Positions 1 through 6,021 of a stretch of DNA of 8,410 bases are shown here, piece by piece (position 1 is the stretch's first letter; the number at the start of each line of letters is the position of its first letter). The position numbers and the translations under genes are program-made. The stretch comes from Chitinophagaceae bacterium (GTDB lineage Bacteria; Bacteroidota; Bacteroidia; Chitinophagales; Chitinophagaceae). The notes beneath the pieces were generated by a model. That model ran no database searches and was not told where the DNA came from. It worked only from the letters and a program-made list of their open reading frames with translations. Where the stretch lies: assembly GCA_025362915.1 (NCBI GenBank), contig JANYEU010000225.1, forward strand, positions 1-8,410. Direction: 5' to 3'.

Positions 1-676
1 CTTTTACCTTACCGCCACGTTTTCCATCTTGATAATTAGAAACATCCACCATACCACCCGTTTGGAAATCGGGGTAGAGTTCAAAAGGTTTTCCCTTTAG
101 GTGTTTGATAGCAGCCTGAATGATTTCGCAGAAGTTATGGGGTAATATCTTGGTGGATAAACCCACCGCAATACCTTCCACCCCTTGCGCCAACAATAAC
201 GGAAACTTCATGGGCAGCGTGACGGGTTCGTTCTTACGACCATCATAACTCAATTGCCATTCAGTAGTCTTGGCATTGAAGGCAACTTCCAAAGCGAACT
301 TGCTAAGGCGGGCTTCGATGTAACGGGGGGCAGCTGCAGAATCGCCAGTACGGATGTCGCCCCAGTTACCTTGTGTATCAATCAGTAAATCTTTTTGTCC
401 TAAATTAACCAATGCATCGCCAATACTTGCATCACCATGCGGATGATATTGCATTGCCTGACCGATGATATTGGCAACCTTATTGAATCGACCATCGTCC
501 ATTTCTTTCATGGCATGAAGGATACGGCGTTGCACAGGCTTCAAGCCATCTTCCAATGCAGGAATGGCGCGCTCCAGAATTACATAAGAAGCATAATCCA
601 GAAACCAGCTTTTGTACTGCCCCTGCACACCAGTTTCGTTTTCGAACACCCTATTTTCAACTTTTTCTTTAGCCAT
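1..676 (-). CDS. parC: DNA topoisomerase IV subunit A (ParC), N-terminal part, cut by window edge
   Basis: This is the breakage-reunion subunit of the type IIA topoisomerase that decatenates daughter chromosomes. Reading the minus strand from the ATG at 674-676 gives MAKEKVENRVFENETGVQGQ and then 205 more codons, running off the left edge with no stop. The winged-helix/CAP core is visible: the early segment around residues 36-56 (RAIPALEDGLKPVQRRIL), the quinolone-pocket motif HPHGDASIGDAL at 78-89, and the catalytic tyrosine in PRYIEARL (Y119) next to R118. The segment GVEGIAVGLSTKILPHN matches the tower/core region of GyrA/ParC proteins. The early motif and DASIGD pocket fit the Bacteroidota topoisomerase IV A subunit better than GyrA, which usually has Ser at position 83; this assignment is inference. 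The usual partner parE is not the upstream neighbour here. The 182-bp upstream gap shows no exact Bacteroidota promoter motif. Confidence 0.93.
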   Translation of the reverse strand, partial: MAKEKVENRVFENETGVQGQYKSWFLDYASYVILERAIPALEDGLKPVQRRILHAMKEMDDGRFNKVANIIGQAMQYHPHGDASIGDALVNLGQKDLLIDTQGNWGDIRTGDSAAAPRYIEARLSKFALEVAFNAKTTEWQLSYDGRKNEPVTLPMKFPLLLAQGVEGIAVGLSTKILPHNFCEIIQAAIKHLKGKPFELYPDFQTGGMVDVSNYQDGKRGGKVK

Positions 677-819
677 AATCCTGTATATAACGCCAATGCC
701 AGCGAATTTTACGAATGTCCTTTATTATAGCTTAAAACAATACTTATATTTATCAACATTTGGGAAGATGACGGGGATTGGGAGAAGGAAGTATTAACAA
801 TGGCTGCATCAATTAGCAA

Positions 820-837
820 AAATTCTTATAAGAACTT
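820..837 (-). terminator. Weak hairpin after the DUF6807 gene, possible terminator
   Basis: On the minus strand, 22 bases past the stop codon of the DUF6807 gene, AAGTTCT and AGAATTT can pair around a TATA loop (7 bp, one G-U), followed closely by a short T-run. The stem is AT-rich and weak. The same bases include the perfect 12-bp palindrome TTCTTATAAGAA (823-834). A terminator role is only a guess. Confidence 0.2.
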
Positions 838-858
838 ATATCAACTCGGCAGTAACTA

Positions 859-1908
859 TTACTTTACCCTCGTAAACTCAGCCATAAACTTGTTTATCTG
901 TTCTTCAGAGATAGTTTTCTTCCCTTCATCTATCACTACCCGATAACGAAAGGTAACTGACTCGCCTCTATTTAATTTCAGGTTCTTGCTCGATTTTCCA
1001 TTGGTAAAAATCTTTTCTCCCAATGGATTGGCAGCAAACAAACCATATCCCCGTGCATGCCAGAAGGTTGGATAATTAGGGTTATTGGGATGATCGATTA
1101 TAACAATGCTCACAGAATCATTACCCATCTTGCCAAACACCTTGCACCAAGTTCCCCTTGTACTCCATGCATCGTTACCCATTTTCCCTTCACTGGTAAT
1201 ATAATTTCCATTCGCAATCTTGTCTGTGCCACCCTTCACTATGGTAACATTTCCTTTATCGTCCGAAAATTTCTGATCCTTATCAGTCGGTATTTCTAGT
1301 TCGTGCGCCAATCTAAAACCCAATAAACCATCTTTTGCATCGTTAAACGTAACCGGCATATCGGCGGTCAAGACGGTAATCCTATCAATAATCCTTTTAT
1401 GACCAACCTGGCTAAATTCTAGCTTGGTGGTTTCTTGCAGCAACACTTCTTTGCTTTGGTTCACCCAATTGGCATGATATGCCAATACACCCTTTTCTCC
1501 ACTGGTGGTTTCTAAAATCTTATCAGTCTTAACCCAACCATACGCACTTTTCTTTTCTTTTGGAATAGCAAACGAATTGTTCCAGAAGTCAAGCCCATTT
1601 ACATTTTCGTAGTTAAACCAGATACCTATATGATGGGGATGATCGGTAGGGTCATTAGGCTTGGGATTAAGTGGGAAGCCACGGGTAACAATCGTACCCC
1701 CAACGGTTGCTATTGGATACAAAACAGGCTTCTCCAATGTATCCGGATATAAGAAACTGGTAAAGTAGCTATCTCCAATCTTAATGTTTATCTTATTCTC
1801 ATTAGCTACTTTCTCTACCTTAACCAACTCTTTTTTTTGTGCCATCAGTGATGTAACGGGTAGCATGGCAATCATTATCAAACGTAAATACTTCTTATTC
1901 AAATTCAT
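859..1908 (-). CDS. Exported DUF6807 ('PmoA') family protein
   Basis: The 349-residue product belongs by its motifs to the DUF6807 family, often labelled 'PmoA family' or 'methane oxygenase PmoA', a name that does not imply methane oxidation. A Sec signal peptide is clear: basic N-terminus MNLNKKYLR, hydrophobic core IMIAMLPVTSLM, probable cleavage around residue 23 (..LMAQ). Family hallmarks are TDHPHHIGIWF (88-98), GLDFWNN (105-111), the central DGLLGFRLAHELEIP (193-207), and DHPNNPNYPTFWHARGYGL (272-290) followed by FAANPLG. The histidine cluster H90/H92/H93 and H284 looks like a conserved pocket; its ligand is unknown. Length fits a full-size family member. The gene lies downstream of, and in the same orientation as, a Tat-exported Gfo/Idh/MocA oxidoreductase, a pairing typical of Bacteroidota carbohydrate loci, so a role in extracytoplasmic sugar or sugar-acid processing is a reasonable inference. 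No catalytic activity can be claimed. Confidence 0.88.
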   Translation of the reverse strand: MNLNKKYLRLIMIAMLPVTSLMAQKKELVKVEKVANENKINIKIGDSYFTSFLYPDTLEKPVLYPIATVGGTIVTRGFPLNPKPNDPTDHPHHIGIWFNYENVNGLDFWNNSFAIPKEKKSAYGWVKTDKILETTSGEKGVLAYHANWVNQSKEVLLQETTKLEFSQVGHKRIIDRITVLTADMPVTFNDAKDGLLGFRLAHELEIPTDKDQKFSDDKGNVTIVKGGTDKIANGNYITSEGKMGNDAWSTRGTWCKVFGKMGNDSVSIVIIDHPNNPNYPTFWHARGYGLFAANPLGEKIFTNGKSSKNLKLNRGESVTFRYRVVIDEGKKTISEEQINKFMAEFTRVK

Positions 1909-1927
1909 GTTTTTCTATTTAAATTAT

Positions 1928-2011
1928 TTTTACCACAAGGAACACAAGGATTATAAGCTTTACTTTGGTGTACATTGTATGCGTGCTTTCTTTGTGTCCC
2001 TTGTGGTAAAA
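1928..2011. repeat. Long inverted repeat of CACAAGG type between the two exported-protein genes
   Basis: The arms 1928-1950 and 1989-2011 are 23 nt each and complementary at 21 positions, with a 38-nt spacer. The core of the left arm reads ACCACAAGGAACACAAGG and the right arm is its reverse complement with two changes. The element fills most of the gap between the oxidoreductase stop (2030) and the DUF6807 start (1908). There is no T-run on the minus strand after the stem, so it is not a typical terminator. From memory, CCACAAAGGACACAAAG-like palindromes occur between genes in many environmental bacterial genomes, which would make this a dispersed repeat; a genome search would settle that. 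Confidence 0.8.
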
Positions 2012-2029
2012 TCTTGTTGTGGTGAAATA

Positions 2030-3385
2030 TTAATATTTGAATATCTTACCACCTGCCATCACCTCTTGTGTCTTCTCATCAAAGGTTGCTTTTGTGCCTG
2101 TATGCACAGCCGCATTGACCATAATGGTTGCGATGGAATGGTTATATCCGGCTTCTACAGGTGCATGAGGTGGTTGGCGGCTACGGATACATTCCATCCA
2201 ATTGCGCACATGTGCAGAAGTCAATTTATCGCCACCGGTATTTGCAGATGCAGCCACCTGTTCTACATTGGAGAGGGTTATCTCTGGCAAACGGTTCTCT
2301 TTCATTCCCATTACTTCCGCCTTTTCTTTGGTAAGACCTCCCTTTGGTGATACCGTATTATTTATTAGGTTCATTTCGCCACCATTGGAATAATAAATTT
2401 CCGCCGGCTTCTCGTCGCCGTTGTGCATACGTGAAGAAAATACTACCTGAAACCCAGTCGACAAATCATTCACTGGACCATAATCGAAGACAGCCGTAAT
2501 TGTATCCCAGTTTTTCCTGCCGTCTTTCCAAGCATATACCCCACCATTTGCCACCACACTCCGTGGGTGTGGCATCTCGGTAAACCAATGCACCGTATCT
2601 ATCTGATGACTCATCCACTGACCAACAAGTCCGGAAGAATATGGCCAAAACAACCTAAACTCCAGATACTTCCGTGCATCGAAATCCTCATACGGGCGGT
2701 TCATCAAAAACCTTTTCCAATCGGTATCCTCTTCTTTCAGCTGTGCAACCTTTGCCACCCTCCGCCAACGTCCGGGTTGATTGACATTCCATGACAATTC
2801 TACCATTGTAACAGGACCAAACTTGCCATCCCTAATAAAATTGGCAGCAGCCTGATAATTCTCGCCGCTGCGCCTTTGCGATCCTATCTGTACAATACGG
2901 TCTGTAGCTTTTATTGTTTTCAACGCATACCTATTGTCTTCCATTGTTTCTGCAAAAGGCTTTTCCACATACACATCACAACCTGCCTTTACGGCTTCAG
3001 CGGCATGTTGGGCATGTTGAAAGTCGGCAGTACTTATAAACACGGCATCAACCAGCTTTTTGTCGTACATCTCCTCGTTATTCCTACAGCCCACAATATC
3101 GTGCTGCATCTTTTGTTTCCAGATTGCCATGCCTTCCTCCCGTCGATTTTTCCATATATCCGACACAGCCACCAAATCAAAGTTGAGTTCTTTATAATGA
3201 TTCATAAAGCTAGGTATGTGTGCATCCTTATGCCTGTCGGAAAAACCAACCACCCCAACCCGTATGCGGTCGTTGGCACCCATTATCCTTTTATAACTTT
3301 TGGCACTGAATCCAAGATTTCCCACTGCAACACCTGCTCCTGCCAATGCGGCCTGCTTGATAAATAAACGACGTGAATTTTTCAT
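2030..3385 (-). CDS. Tat-exported Gfo/Idh/MocA family oxidoreductase
   Basis: The 451-residue product is an NAD(P)-dependent dehydrogenase-fold protein of the Gfo/Idh/MocA family, acting most likely in the periplasm on a sugar, inositol or sugar-acid substrate that cannot be named from sequence. The N-terminus has a twin-arginine signal, SRRLFIK at 4-10, followed by the hydrophobic stretch AALAGAGVAVGNLGFSA, so it is probably exported folded with cofactor bound. The Rossmann domain starts at IRVGVVGFSD (41-50), continues with DLVAVSDIW (70-78) and VDAVFISTADFQHAQHA (112-128), and has the family signature EKP at 141-143 (VYVEKPFAET). The C-terminal domain carries GQWMSHQIDTVHWF (255-268), where H260 and D263 match the usual catalytic H..D pair. 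The dinucleotide loop reads G44-V-V-G47-F-S49, with Ser where many members have Gly. Length fits exported family members; a GH109-like NAD-dependent glycosidase is an alternative. The DUF6807 gene follows 121 bp downstream. Confidence 0.9.
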   Translation of the reverse strand: MKNSRRLFIKQAALAGAGVAVGNLGFSAKSYKRIMGANDRIRVGVVGFSDRHKDAHIPSFMNHYKELNFDLVAVSDIWKNRREEGMAIWKQKMQHDIVGCRNNEEMYDKKLVDAVFISTADFQHAQHAAEAVKAGCDVYVEKPFAETMEDNRYALKTIKATDRIVQIGSQRRSGENYQAAANFIRDGKFGPVTMVELSWNVNQPGRWRRVAKVAQLKEEDTDWKRFLMNRPYEDFDARKYLEFRLFWPYSSGLVGQWMSHQIDTVHWFTEMPHPRSVVANGGVYAWKDGRKNWDTITAVFDYGPVNDLSTGFQVVFSSRMHNGDEKPAEIYYSNGGEMNLINNTVSPKGGLTKEKAEVMGMKENRLPEITLSNVEQVAASANTGGDKLTSAHVRNWMECIRSRQPPHAPVEAGYNHSIATIMVNAAVHTGTKATFDEKTQEVMAGGKIFKY

Positions 3386-3827
3386 AAATAGCTAAATAAG
3401 TTTAGGTGACTACAATTGCAGTGCATCTATTACAACCAGTCTGTAAGAAGATTATTTTCCTTGTGGTAGCATCTGTTTGCAAGTAATTGTTTAAAATCGT
3501 TGGTACAATAGTAAATTGAATAAAATGCGAACTGTTATGTACCTACCTGTTTCTGATGAAAAATAGCTAATTGGCTGATATATAAGATAAATAGCTCTGC
3601 GATGAGGTAAATAATGAGTAAATAAGCCTTACGTTGGCATATTTACATCTTATGATAGCAAAAATAGACCTTTCGATGAGGTAAATAGGTCTTTAGATGC
3701 CCAATTTCTAGTACTTTACCACTTTGACTTTAAATTGGCTTTATTAGGATATGAAAAAGCAAGAATTTATACGAAAATCAAGACATAATTCGCAAGATAT
3801 TCAGCGGTGAAACGATAATAAAACAAA
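3386..3827. other. Gene-free region upstream of the oxidoreductase gene
   Basis: About 440 AT-rich bases without a convincing gene. They lie between the start of the Gfo/Idh/MocA gene and the terminator of pdhB, so they should hold the oxidoreductase promoter. The nearest -7-like sequence on the minus strand is TACTATTG (one change from TAnnTTTG) around 3507-3514, without a clear -33 partner. The octamer AAATAGCT occurs at 3386-3393, 3561-3568 and 3589-3596, and a longer direct repeat is listed separately. A 19-codon plus-strand reading frame (3751-3810) is present but unsupported. Confidence 0.6.
3589..3687. repeat. Direct repeat CGATGAGGTAAATA, two copies
   Basis: CGATGAGGTAAATA occurs at 3600-3613 and again at 3674-3687, 74 bp apart. 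Each copy is preceded by AAATAG and five or six unrelated bases, so the similarity spans about 25 bp. The sub-motif GTAAATA is present a third time at 3618-3624, 11 bp after its first copy (3607), close to one helical turn. This could be a cluster of regulator sites upstream of the oxidoreductase gene, or a remnant of an older duplication; neither is shown. Confidence 0.5.
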
Positions 3828-3857
3828 AAGCCCCGAAACATTGCTACTTCGGGGCTT
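3828..3857 (-). terminator. Rho-independent terminator of pdhB
   Basis: AAGCCCCGAA (3828-3837) and TTCGGGGCTT (3848-3857) form a perfect 10-bp GC-rich stem with a 10-nt loop. On the minus strand it is followed by TTTGTTTTATT, a good U-tract. It begins 28 bases past the end of the pyruvate dehydrogenase beta gene and faces the right way to end that transcript. Confidence 0.88.
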
Positions 3858-3884
3858 CTCTATTGCTAACAGTGACTGCAAGAA

Positions 3885-4871
3885 CTATTTTTTCATGTAC
3901 ATCACTTCTTTTACCAACTTCACAGTTCTTTCTACGTCTGGCATAGCCAAGGCAGTAAGGTTTGGTGCGTAGTGCATTGGTGCATCGGCACTACAGATAC
4001 GGCGGATAGGTGCATCGAGATAATCGAAACCTTCCTTTTGTATGCGGTAAGTAATTTCGGAACTGATAGACGCAAACGGCCATTGCTCTTCCACTATCAC
4101 CAAGCGATTTGTTTTCTTTACGCTTTCCAAAATTGTTTCCCAATCCAATGGGCGGATGGTGCGCAAATCGATTACTTCTGCACTTATTCCTTCTTTTTCC
4201 AATTCGGCAGCAGCACCCAAAGCAACCTTCATCATCTTGTTATAAGAAACAATAGTTACATCCCTACCAGCTCTCTTTATGTCGGCCTTACCCAATGGTA
4301 TGTAGTATTCTTCTTCCGGAACTTCACATTTTTCACCATACATCACCTCGCTTTCGAAGAAAACAATTGGGTCATTTTCGTAGCGGATACATTGTTTCAA
4401 CAAACCTTTTGCATCATATCCATTAGAGGGCGAAACAACCTTAAGACCCGGAATGTTAGCGTATAAGCTATCAAAAGCAGTAGAGTGCTGTGCACCCAAC
4501 TGACCCGCACTTCCGTTTGGCCCACGGAAAACGATAGGGCAGCTAATTTGTCCACCACTCATGGCAAGCATTTTAGAAGCAGTATTCAATATTTGGTCAA
4601 GTGGCAATACGGCAAAGTTCCATGTCATGAACTCAACTATTGGGCGCAGTCCATTCTGGGCGGCACCAACAGCAATGGCAGCAAAACCAAGCTCGGCAAT
4701 AGGCGTATCTATTACACGCTTTGCGCCAAATTCAGCAAGCATCCCTTGGCTAACCTTATAGGCTCCGTTATATTCGGCAACCTCTTCGCCCATTAAAAAT
4801 ACTTTCTCATCTCTTCTCATTTCCTCGTTCATCGCTTCACGCAATGCTTCTCTGAATGGTATTGAACGCAT
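3885..4871 (-). CDS. pdhB: Pyruvate dehydrogenase E1 component, beta subunit
   Basis: The 328-residue product is the beta chain of the thiamine-diphosphate E1 component of a 2-oxo acid dehydrogenase complex, which in the cytoplasm decarboxylates pyruvate and passes the acetyl group to lipoyl-E2. Visible family features in order: GEEVAEYNGAYKVSQGML (28-45), DTPIAELGFAAIAVGAA (55-71) with E60 matching the glutamate that contacts the ThDP aminopyrimidine, EFMTWNF (80-86), the K+-site region PIVFRGPNG (112-120), AQHS with H129 (127-130), PGLKVVSPSN (141-150), and the transketolase C-terminal domain with DLRTIRPLDWETI (235-247) and IVEEQWPFAS. Length matches E1 beta (about 325 residues). The similar branched-chain E1 beta is an alternative, but the residues around GAYKVSQGM and SADAPMHYAPNLT fit pyruvate dehydrogenase. 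No alpha subunit is adjacent; the gene has its own candidate promoter and a strong terminator, so it appears monocistronic. Confidence 0.93.
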   Translation of the reverse strand: MRSIPFREALREAMNEEMRRDEKVFLMGEEVAEYNGAYKVSQGMLAEFGAKRVIDTPIAELGFAAIAVGAAQNGLRPIVEFMTWNFAVLPLDQILNTASKMLAMSGGQISCPIVFRGPNGSAGQLGAQHSTAFDSLYANIPGLKVVSPSNGYDAKGLLKQCIRYENDPIVFFESEVMYGEKCEVPEEEYYIPLGKADIKRAGRDVTIVSYNKMMKVALGAAAELEKEGISAEVIDLRTIRPLDWETILESVKKTNRLVIVEEQWPFASISSEITYRIQKEGFDYLDAPIRRICSADAPMHYAPNLTALAMPDVERTVKLVKEVMYMKK

Positions 4872-4898
4872 ATATTAGTTTATTTAAAAATTAGGTTG

Positions 4899-4906
4899 CA
4901 AAAATA
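4899..4906 (-). promoter_or_regulatory. Candidate promoter of pdhB (Bacteroidota -7 box)
   Basis: On the minus strand this octamer reads TATTTTTG, an exact match to the Bacteroidota -7 consensus TAnnTTTG, placed 27 bases before the pdhB ATG. A TTG lies about 22 bases further upstream, slightly far for the -33 element; TTTTA lies nearer. In such AT-rich DNA a chance match is possible. Confidence 0.42.
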
Positions 4907-4939
4907 TAGGTTTATAAACGTAAAACATCAACGGGATAA

Positions 4940-4990
4940 AATTGGTTTTTAGCCTCCTTACTATAGCTTCTGAGGGGGCTAAAACTAATT
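4940..4990. repeat. Long imperfect hairpin in the pdhB / permease divergent gap
   Basis: Arms 4940-4960 and 4971-4990 pair over 20 bp around the 10-nt loop CTATAGCTTC, with one bulged T (4950). The core pairs TTAGCCTCCT with GAGGGGGCTAA. All three non-Watson-Crick positions (4944/4986, 4955/4976, 4959/4972) are G-U pairs if the plus strand is read as RNA, but C-A mismatches on the minus strand. It sits between divergent promoters, so it is not the terminator of a known gene. It resembles REP-like intergenic palindromes, which is inference. Confidence 0.75.
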
Positions 4991-5049
4991 AACAGGAAAT
5001 AACTATTACACAACCCTCAATAAATAGACTTTAAAAGAAAAATGGCAAC

Positions 5050-5057
5050 TACTTTTG
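5050..5057 (+). promoter_or_regulatory. Candidate promoter of the TauE/SafE gene
   Basis: TACTTTTG is an exact match to TAnnTTTG, 16 bases before the ATG at 5074. A TTT (5030-5032, in gactttaaaag) lies 17 bases upstream as a weak -33 element. The implied 5' leader would be only about ten bases, which lowers confidence. Confidence 0.35.
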
Positions 5058-5073
5058 ATTAAACTGGCTGATT

Positions 5074-5847
5074 ATGTTTTCATTTACGCTTCTATTATTG
5101 TGCATTGTTTCCTTTTCAGCTGGCTTTGTTGATGCCATTGTGGGGGGTGGAGGACTGATACAATTGCCTTGTAGCCTGTTATTATTGCCACAAATTCCTG
5201 TTGCCACTGTGATAGGAACGCTTAAAATACCCGCATTTAGTGGAACCAGTTTTGCGGCTTACCAATATGTACGTAAACAAAAACCCGACTGGAATTTATT
5301 AATTGTGATGATGATGATTGCACTTTTTGCTGCCTTCCTAGGGTCATTTTTCCTTACGCTGATAAGTAACACATTCATGAAACCATTGCTTTTTGTCATC
5401 CTTGCCATTGTGGCCATCTATACTTATTTTAAGAAAGATTTTGGTCAGCTTAAATCTAAAGAGCATTCTATTTCTACAAAATATATCTACGGAGTTTGCA
5501 TTAGTTTGAGCTTGGGGATATATGATGGTTTTGTTGGCCCAGGAACGGGCAGTTTCTTGGTGTTGGCATTTGTTAGTTTGATGGGTTATGATTTTCTGCA
5601 ATCCTCTTCCAAGGCAAAGATGGTAAACCTTTCTACAAATTTCGGGTCGATGATCTTATTCATCCTCAAAGGGAAAATTATTTGGGCAATAGCATTACCC
5701 ATGGCAGTTAGCAATGCTGTTGGGGGAATGCTCGGGGCAAAATTCGCCATCAAGAAAGGGAATGAGTTTATACGGATATTCTTTCTTTGCATTGTTACCG
5801 CCACCCTATTGAAATTTGGTTATGATGTTTTTATAGGAAGTCGATAG
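5074..5847 (+). CDS. TauE/SafE family (DUF81) membrane permease
   Basis: The 257-residue product is a hydrophobic inner-membrane protein of the TauE/SafE family, members of which export sulfite, sulfoacetate or related organic anions; the substrate here is not predictable. The internal duplication typical of the family is visible: SAGFVDAIVGGGGLIQLP (15-32) in the first half and SLGIYDGFVGPGTGSFL (146-162) in the second, each with an acidic residue followed by a glycine-rich re-entrant-looking segment. The linking motif KMVNLSTNFGS (182-192) is also characteristic. Seven to eight hydrophobic segments can be drawn (about 3-38, 42-62, 74-98, 102-119, 137-170, 186-199, 203-223, 232-252), with a charged loop at 120-135. 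Length is normal. The ATG at 5074 places the first membrane segment at the N-terminus as expected. It is divergent from pdhB and has no sulfur-metabolism gene nearby in this window. Confidence 0.9.
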   Translation: MFSFTLLLLCIVSFSAGFVDAIVGGGGLIQLPCSLLLLPQIPVATVIGTLKIPAFSGTSFAAYQYVRKQKPDWNLLIVMMMIALFAAFLGSFFLTLISNTFMKPLLFVILAIVAIYTYFKKDFGQLKSKEHSISTKYIYGVCISLSLGIYDGFVGPGTGSFLVLAFVSLMGYDFLQSSSKAKMVNLSTNFGSMILFILKGKIIWAIALPMAVSNAVGGMLGAKFAIKKGNEFIRIFFLCIVTATLLKFGYDVFIGSR

Positions 5848-5905
5848 TTGAAAGGCTAAAGTAAGGAGCAACAATTTTCAACTTTTGACTTTCGACTTTC
5901 AACTT
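5846..5905 (+). repeat. CAACTTT-type short tandem repeat with inverted partner
   Basis: From 5879 to 5905 the sequence is a row of seven-base units of the form (C/T)(A/G)ACTTT: CAACTTT, TGACTTT, CGACTTT, CAACTT. Upstream, AGTTGAAAG (5846-5854, starting within the permease stop codon) is the exact complement of CTTTCAACT (5896-5904), and its first eight bases also match TTTCAACT at 5876-5883. The plus-strand transcript could therefore fold in two alternative ways. A loose terminator role for the permease gene is possible; from memory, similar CAACTTT runs are scattered between genes in Bacteroidota. Confidence 0.6.
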
Positions 5906-5954
5906 AGATTTTGTTAAAAAGGAAAATAAAAACATCTTCTGCACAACATAGATG

Positions 5955-5975
5955 CAGATAAACCCGTTTTATCTG
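5955..5975. terminator. Small perfect hairpin between the permease and TonB-like genes
   Basis: CAGATAAA (5955-5962) and TTTATCTG (5968-5975) are a perfect 8-bp inverted repeat around CCCGT. It lies 107 bases after the permease stop and 46 bases before the TonB-like ATG. The plus strand continues with TACTTTTCGGTTTG, a poor U-tract, so it may be a weak terminator or an operator for the downstream pair. Confidence 0.35.
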
Positions 5976-6021
5976 TACTTTTCGGTTTGATAATTAATTG
6001 AACGATAGCAATTGTATTTAT

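Noticed and set aside
437..730. 97-codon plus-strand reading frame
   Set aside because: It is antisense to topoisomerase IV subunit A, whose motifs are unmistakable, and resembles no family I know.
1784..2350. 188-codon plus-strand reading frame
   Set aside because: It overlaps the DUF6807 and oxidoreductase genes antisense and reads through the 1928-2011 palindrome; its HKEHKD and FVSLVV stretches are translation of that repeat.
3507..3514. TACTATTG as the oxidoreductase promoter on the minus strand
   Set aside because: One change from the -7 consensus and no convincing -33 element at the right distance; such matches are expected by chance in AT-rich DNA.
3666..3692. AGACCT/AGGTCT inverted repeat
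   Set aside because: Only six base pairs around a 15-nt spacer; not distinguishable from chance and partly explained by the direct repeat.
3751..3810. 19-codon frame starting MKKQEFIRKSRHN on the plus strand
   Set aside because: Too short, no recognisable family, and no clear promoter; it runs into the U-tract side of the pdhB terminator. It could be a leader peptide or gene remnant, but nothing supports either.
3386..3827. CRISPR or tRNA in the long gene-free region
   Set aside because: The repeats are two copies only with no regular spacer length, and no tRNA-like T-loop or cloverleaf arms are seen on either strand.
5998..6021. TTG start adding eight residues to the TonB-like protein
   Set aside because: The ATG at 6022 gives the typical short N-terminal tail before the membrane segment, and the added residues show no sign of conservation or a ribosome binding site.
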